From: an uncultured Chloroflexota bacterium
Lineage (GTDB): Bacteria > Chloroflexota > Dehalococcoidia > SM23-28-2 > RBG-16-64-32
NCBI GenBank assembly: GCA_913056415.1
Contig: CAJXNA010000086.1
Location: 1 to 7,903 of the forward strand
Length of the DNA: 7,903 nt
Direction of reading: 5' to 3'
Shown: piece by piece, positions 6,817 to 7,903 of the stretch
Position numbering within the stretch: the first letter of the stretch is position 1
Layout: every line of letters begins with the position of its first letter
Translations under genes and position numbers: made by a program
Notes under the pieces: model-generated
What the model was told of the DNA's origin: nothing
The model's database searches: none
The model's input: only the letters and a program-made list of their open reading frames with translations

Positions 6817-7354
6817 AGCGATAGATCGAGACAGCGCTGTCGCCGTGCCTCAGCGTCTTCACCTGCGATAGCCCACCCAACCGCTCCGGCCCCTCCTCCC
6901 GCGAGCTGTACTCCAGCACCAGGACCGTCCTGCCGGCCTCCGCCAGTCCGGACTCCACCAGCCGCTCCAGCGACGGGGCCGCTTCCTGCGCGTAGGGCGG
7001 GTCGGCCAGCACCAGCGTGTACGGCCCCTCCAACCTGGCCAGCGCCCGCTCCACCGGCGCGCAGTGCACCTTCGCCAGCCCATCGAACCGCGTCTTGGCC
7101 AGGTTCTCGCGGATTGATGCGCAGGTGCGGGCGTCCTTCTCCACGAAGTCGCACCACTGGCCGCCGCGGCTCAGCGCCTCGATCCCCAGCGCCCCGCTGC
7201 CCGCGTACAGGTCCAGCACACGCGTCAGCTCCACTCCCATCGACTCCAGGGCCGAGAAGATCGCCCCCCGCACCAGATCCGAGGTCGGCCGCGTGGCCCG
7301 CGAAGGAGGTCCGGCGAGGCGGTGACCCTTGGCTCGTCCGGCGATCACCCGCAT
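6815..7354 (-). CDS. rsmD: 16S rRNA (guanine(966)-N2)-methyltransferase RsmD
   Basis: RsmD transfers a methyl group from S-adenosylmethionine to N2 of G966 in 16S rRNA on the small ribosomal subunit. The 179-residue protein begins MRVIAGRAKGHRL, the standard family start, followed by RPTSDLVRGAIFSAL (22-36). The SAM-binding motif I is VLDLYAGSGALGIEALSRG (46-64), and the catalytic motif IV is DPPY (118-121). The ATG at 7352-7354 is chosen because the family N terminus begins there. A longer reading to 7423 would add an Arg-rich extension overlapping the upstream gene. The start has no good Shine-Dalgarno sequence (only GCGGG nearby). It lies 13 bp after the upstream stop, so translation may depend on that gene. 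coaD follows at 11 bp with its ribosome binding site on the rsmD stop. No key residue is missing. Confidence 0.93.
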   Translation of the reverse strand: MRVIAGRAKGHRLAGPPSRATRPTSDLVRGAIFSALESMGVELTRVLDLYAGSGALGIEALSRGGQWCDFVEKDARTCASIRENLAKTRFDGLAKVHCAPVERALARLEGPYTLVLADPPYAQEAAPSLERLVESGLAEAGRTVLVLEYSSREEGPERLGGLSQVKTLRHGDSAVSIYR

Positions 7355-7367
7355 GACAGATACCCGC

Positions 7368-7903
7368 TCAGGGCACCTTAGTCGTGATCTTCGCGGGGTC
7401 CGTGTCGGTCGCCTCGTTGCCATCGGTGTCTTGGACCACGACGGTTATGATGTCCGTCACCTCCTCACCCGAGACTGCGGGGGCGGTCTCGGTGAACGTG
7501 CACTGTATCTCGTCGGCTCCGCCGTCCAGCGCGTTCCCATCGCCATCGTCCGCCGCCAGCGTTTGGCCGACGACATCCACGCCCGCGGCCAGGCAGGTGA
7601 TGCCCGGGTACACGTCGTCCAGTAGCGAAGTGATCGTGACTTCCACAGGGCTGTCGTTGTCAATGGTTATCAGGTAGGTTACCGGGGAGTCTGGCGTCAC
7701 CAGTTCGTCATTGCTGAAGATGGGATCGGGGTCATCCCCCTCCGCTAGCTTGCCCACCTGCACGGCCACAGTCGGCGCAGGCGCAGGTGTAGGCGTAGGT
7801 GTCGGCGTGGGCGTGGGCTCCTCCGGCGGGAACGTCACCACCACCGTCGGCTCGTCCGCCCGCTCCGCCTTCGCCTCCACCGTGAGCTCCCGGCCGAAGC
7901 GCC
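7368..7903 (-). CDS. C-terminal part of a surface protein with Thr-Pro linker and DUF11-like domain
   Basis: The frame is open to the right edge of the window and ends at TGA (complement of 7368-7370), giving about 178 in-window codons. A GTG at 7880 exists, but the frame continues upstream (FGRELTVEAKAERADEP), so the true start is probably outside. A Thr/Pro/Ala linker of about 16 residues (7770-7817) leads into one beta-sandwich domain. That domain carries SPVTYLITIDNDSPVEVTITSLLDDVYPGITC in two short blocks, then CTF, then VVVQDTDGNEATDTDPAKITTKV, a pattern typical of DUF11-like repeats of bacterial cell-surface and secreted proteins. Two Cys in the domain may form a disulfide. The domain ends at the stop, with no C-terminal anchor or sortase signal. 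Such proteins usually act outside the cell; substrate and partner are unknown. It lies 13 bp upstream of rsmD in the same direction, an odd neighbour for a housekeeping operon. Confidence 0.75.
   Translation of the reverse strand, partial: RFGRELTVEAKAERADEPTVVVTFPPEEPTPTPTPTPTPAPAPTVAVQVGKLAEGDDPDPIFSNDELVTPDSPVTYLITIDNDSPVEVTITSLLDDVYPGITCLAAGVDVVGQTLAADDGDGNALDGGADEIQCTFTETAPAVSGEEVTDIITVVVQDTDGNEATDTDPAKITTKVP
7770..7817 (-). repeat. low-complexity Thr-Pro/Ala-Pro linker repeat
   Basis: On the minus strand the codons alternate Pro with Thr (five times) and then with Ala (twice), between FPPEE and TVAVQ. The underlying hexamer is imperfect (third bases vary), so it is an older or selected repeat rather than a fresh slippage tract. 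It should form a stiff, extended spacer between extracellular domains. Confidence 0.75.

Noticed and set aside
6804..7157. N-terminal extension of coaD up to 7157
   Set aside because: It overlaps rsmD in another frame, is Gly/Ala-rich without family similarity, and the TTG at 6803 has a perfect Shine-Dalgarno and gives the normal family length.
7355..7423. Longer rsmD start at 7423
   Set aside because: The added 23 residues are Arg-rich, overlap the end of the upstream gene and precede the normal RsmD N terminus MRVIAGRAKG.

Overview
The window is high-GC bacterial DNA with a strong preference for G or C at third codon positions. Its genes are mostly housekeeping, and it looks like a chromosome segment of a Chloroflexota-type bacterium. 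That assignment is an inference: it rests on the rsmD-coaD-coiled-coil gene order, the style of the extracellular domains, and the dense small palindromic and dispersed repeats. No sequence search was possible.

Layout. Plus strand: an IS200/IS605-like (Y1, HUH) transposase cut by the left edge (1-420) overlaps by ATGA a complete leucyl-tRNA synthetase gene, leuS (417-2861). A 473-bp region without an intact gene follows (2862-3334). It holds four hairpin repeats, a short sequence resembling a second diverged leuS 3' end, a short sequence nearly identical to the start of the next gene, and a 157-bp MITE-like element. Next come a START-like (SRPBCC) protein gene (3335-3832) and, overlapping it by ATGA, a secreted membrane-anchored putative zinc peptidase (3829-5778). 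Minus strand, reading from the right edge: the C-terminal part of a surface protein with a Thr-Pro linker and a DUF11-like domain (7368-7903), then rsmD (6815-7354), coaD (6318-6803) and a DivIVA/F0-b-like coiled-coil gene (5775-6305). The two strands converge at 5775-5778, where both stop codons lie in one CTAG.

How the genes work together. leuS, rsmD (16S rRNA m2G966 methylation) and coaD (coenzyme A synthesis) are core functions. rsmD, coaD and the coiled-coil gene are packed with gaps of 11-12 bp, and the strong Shine-Dalgarno sequences of the last two lie on or beside the preceding stop codon, so they are probably co-transcribed. The SRPBCC and peptidase genes are probably translationally coupled, but their joint function is unknown.

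The most unusual part is 2862-3334. It looks like a second, diverged copy of the leuS/SRPBCC junction nested between the intact genes, with mobile repeats in both gaps. This may be a scar of recombination with a relative, or a mixed-strain assembly artefact. I found no convincing previously undescribed defence, toxin or RNA system.
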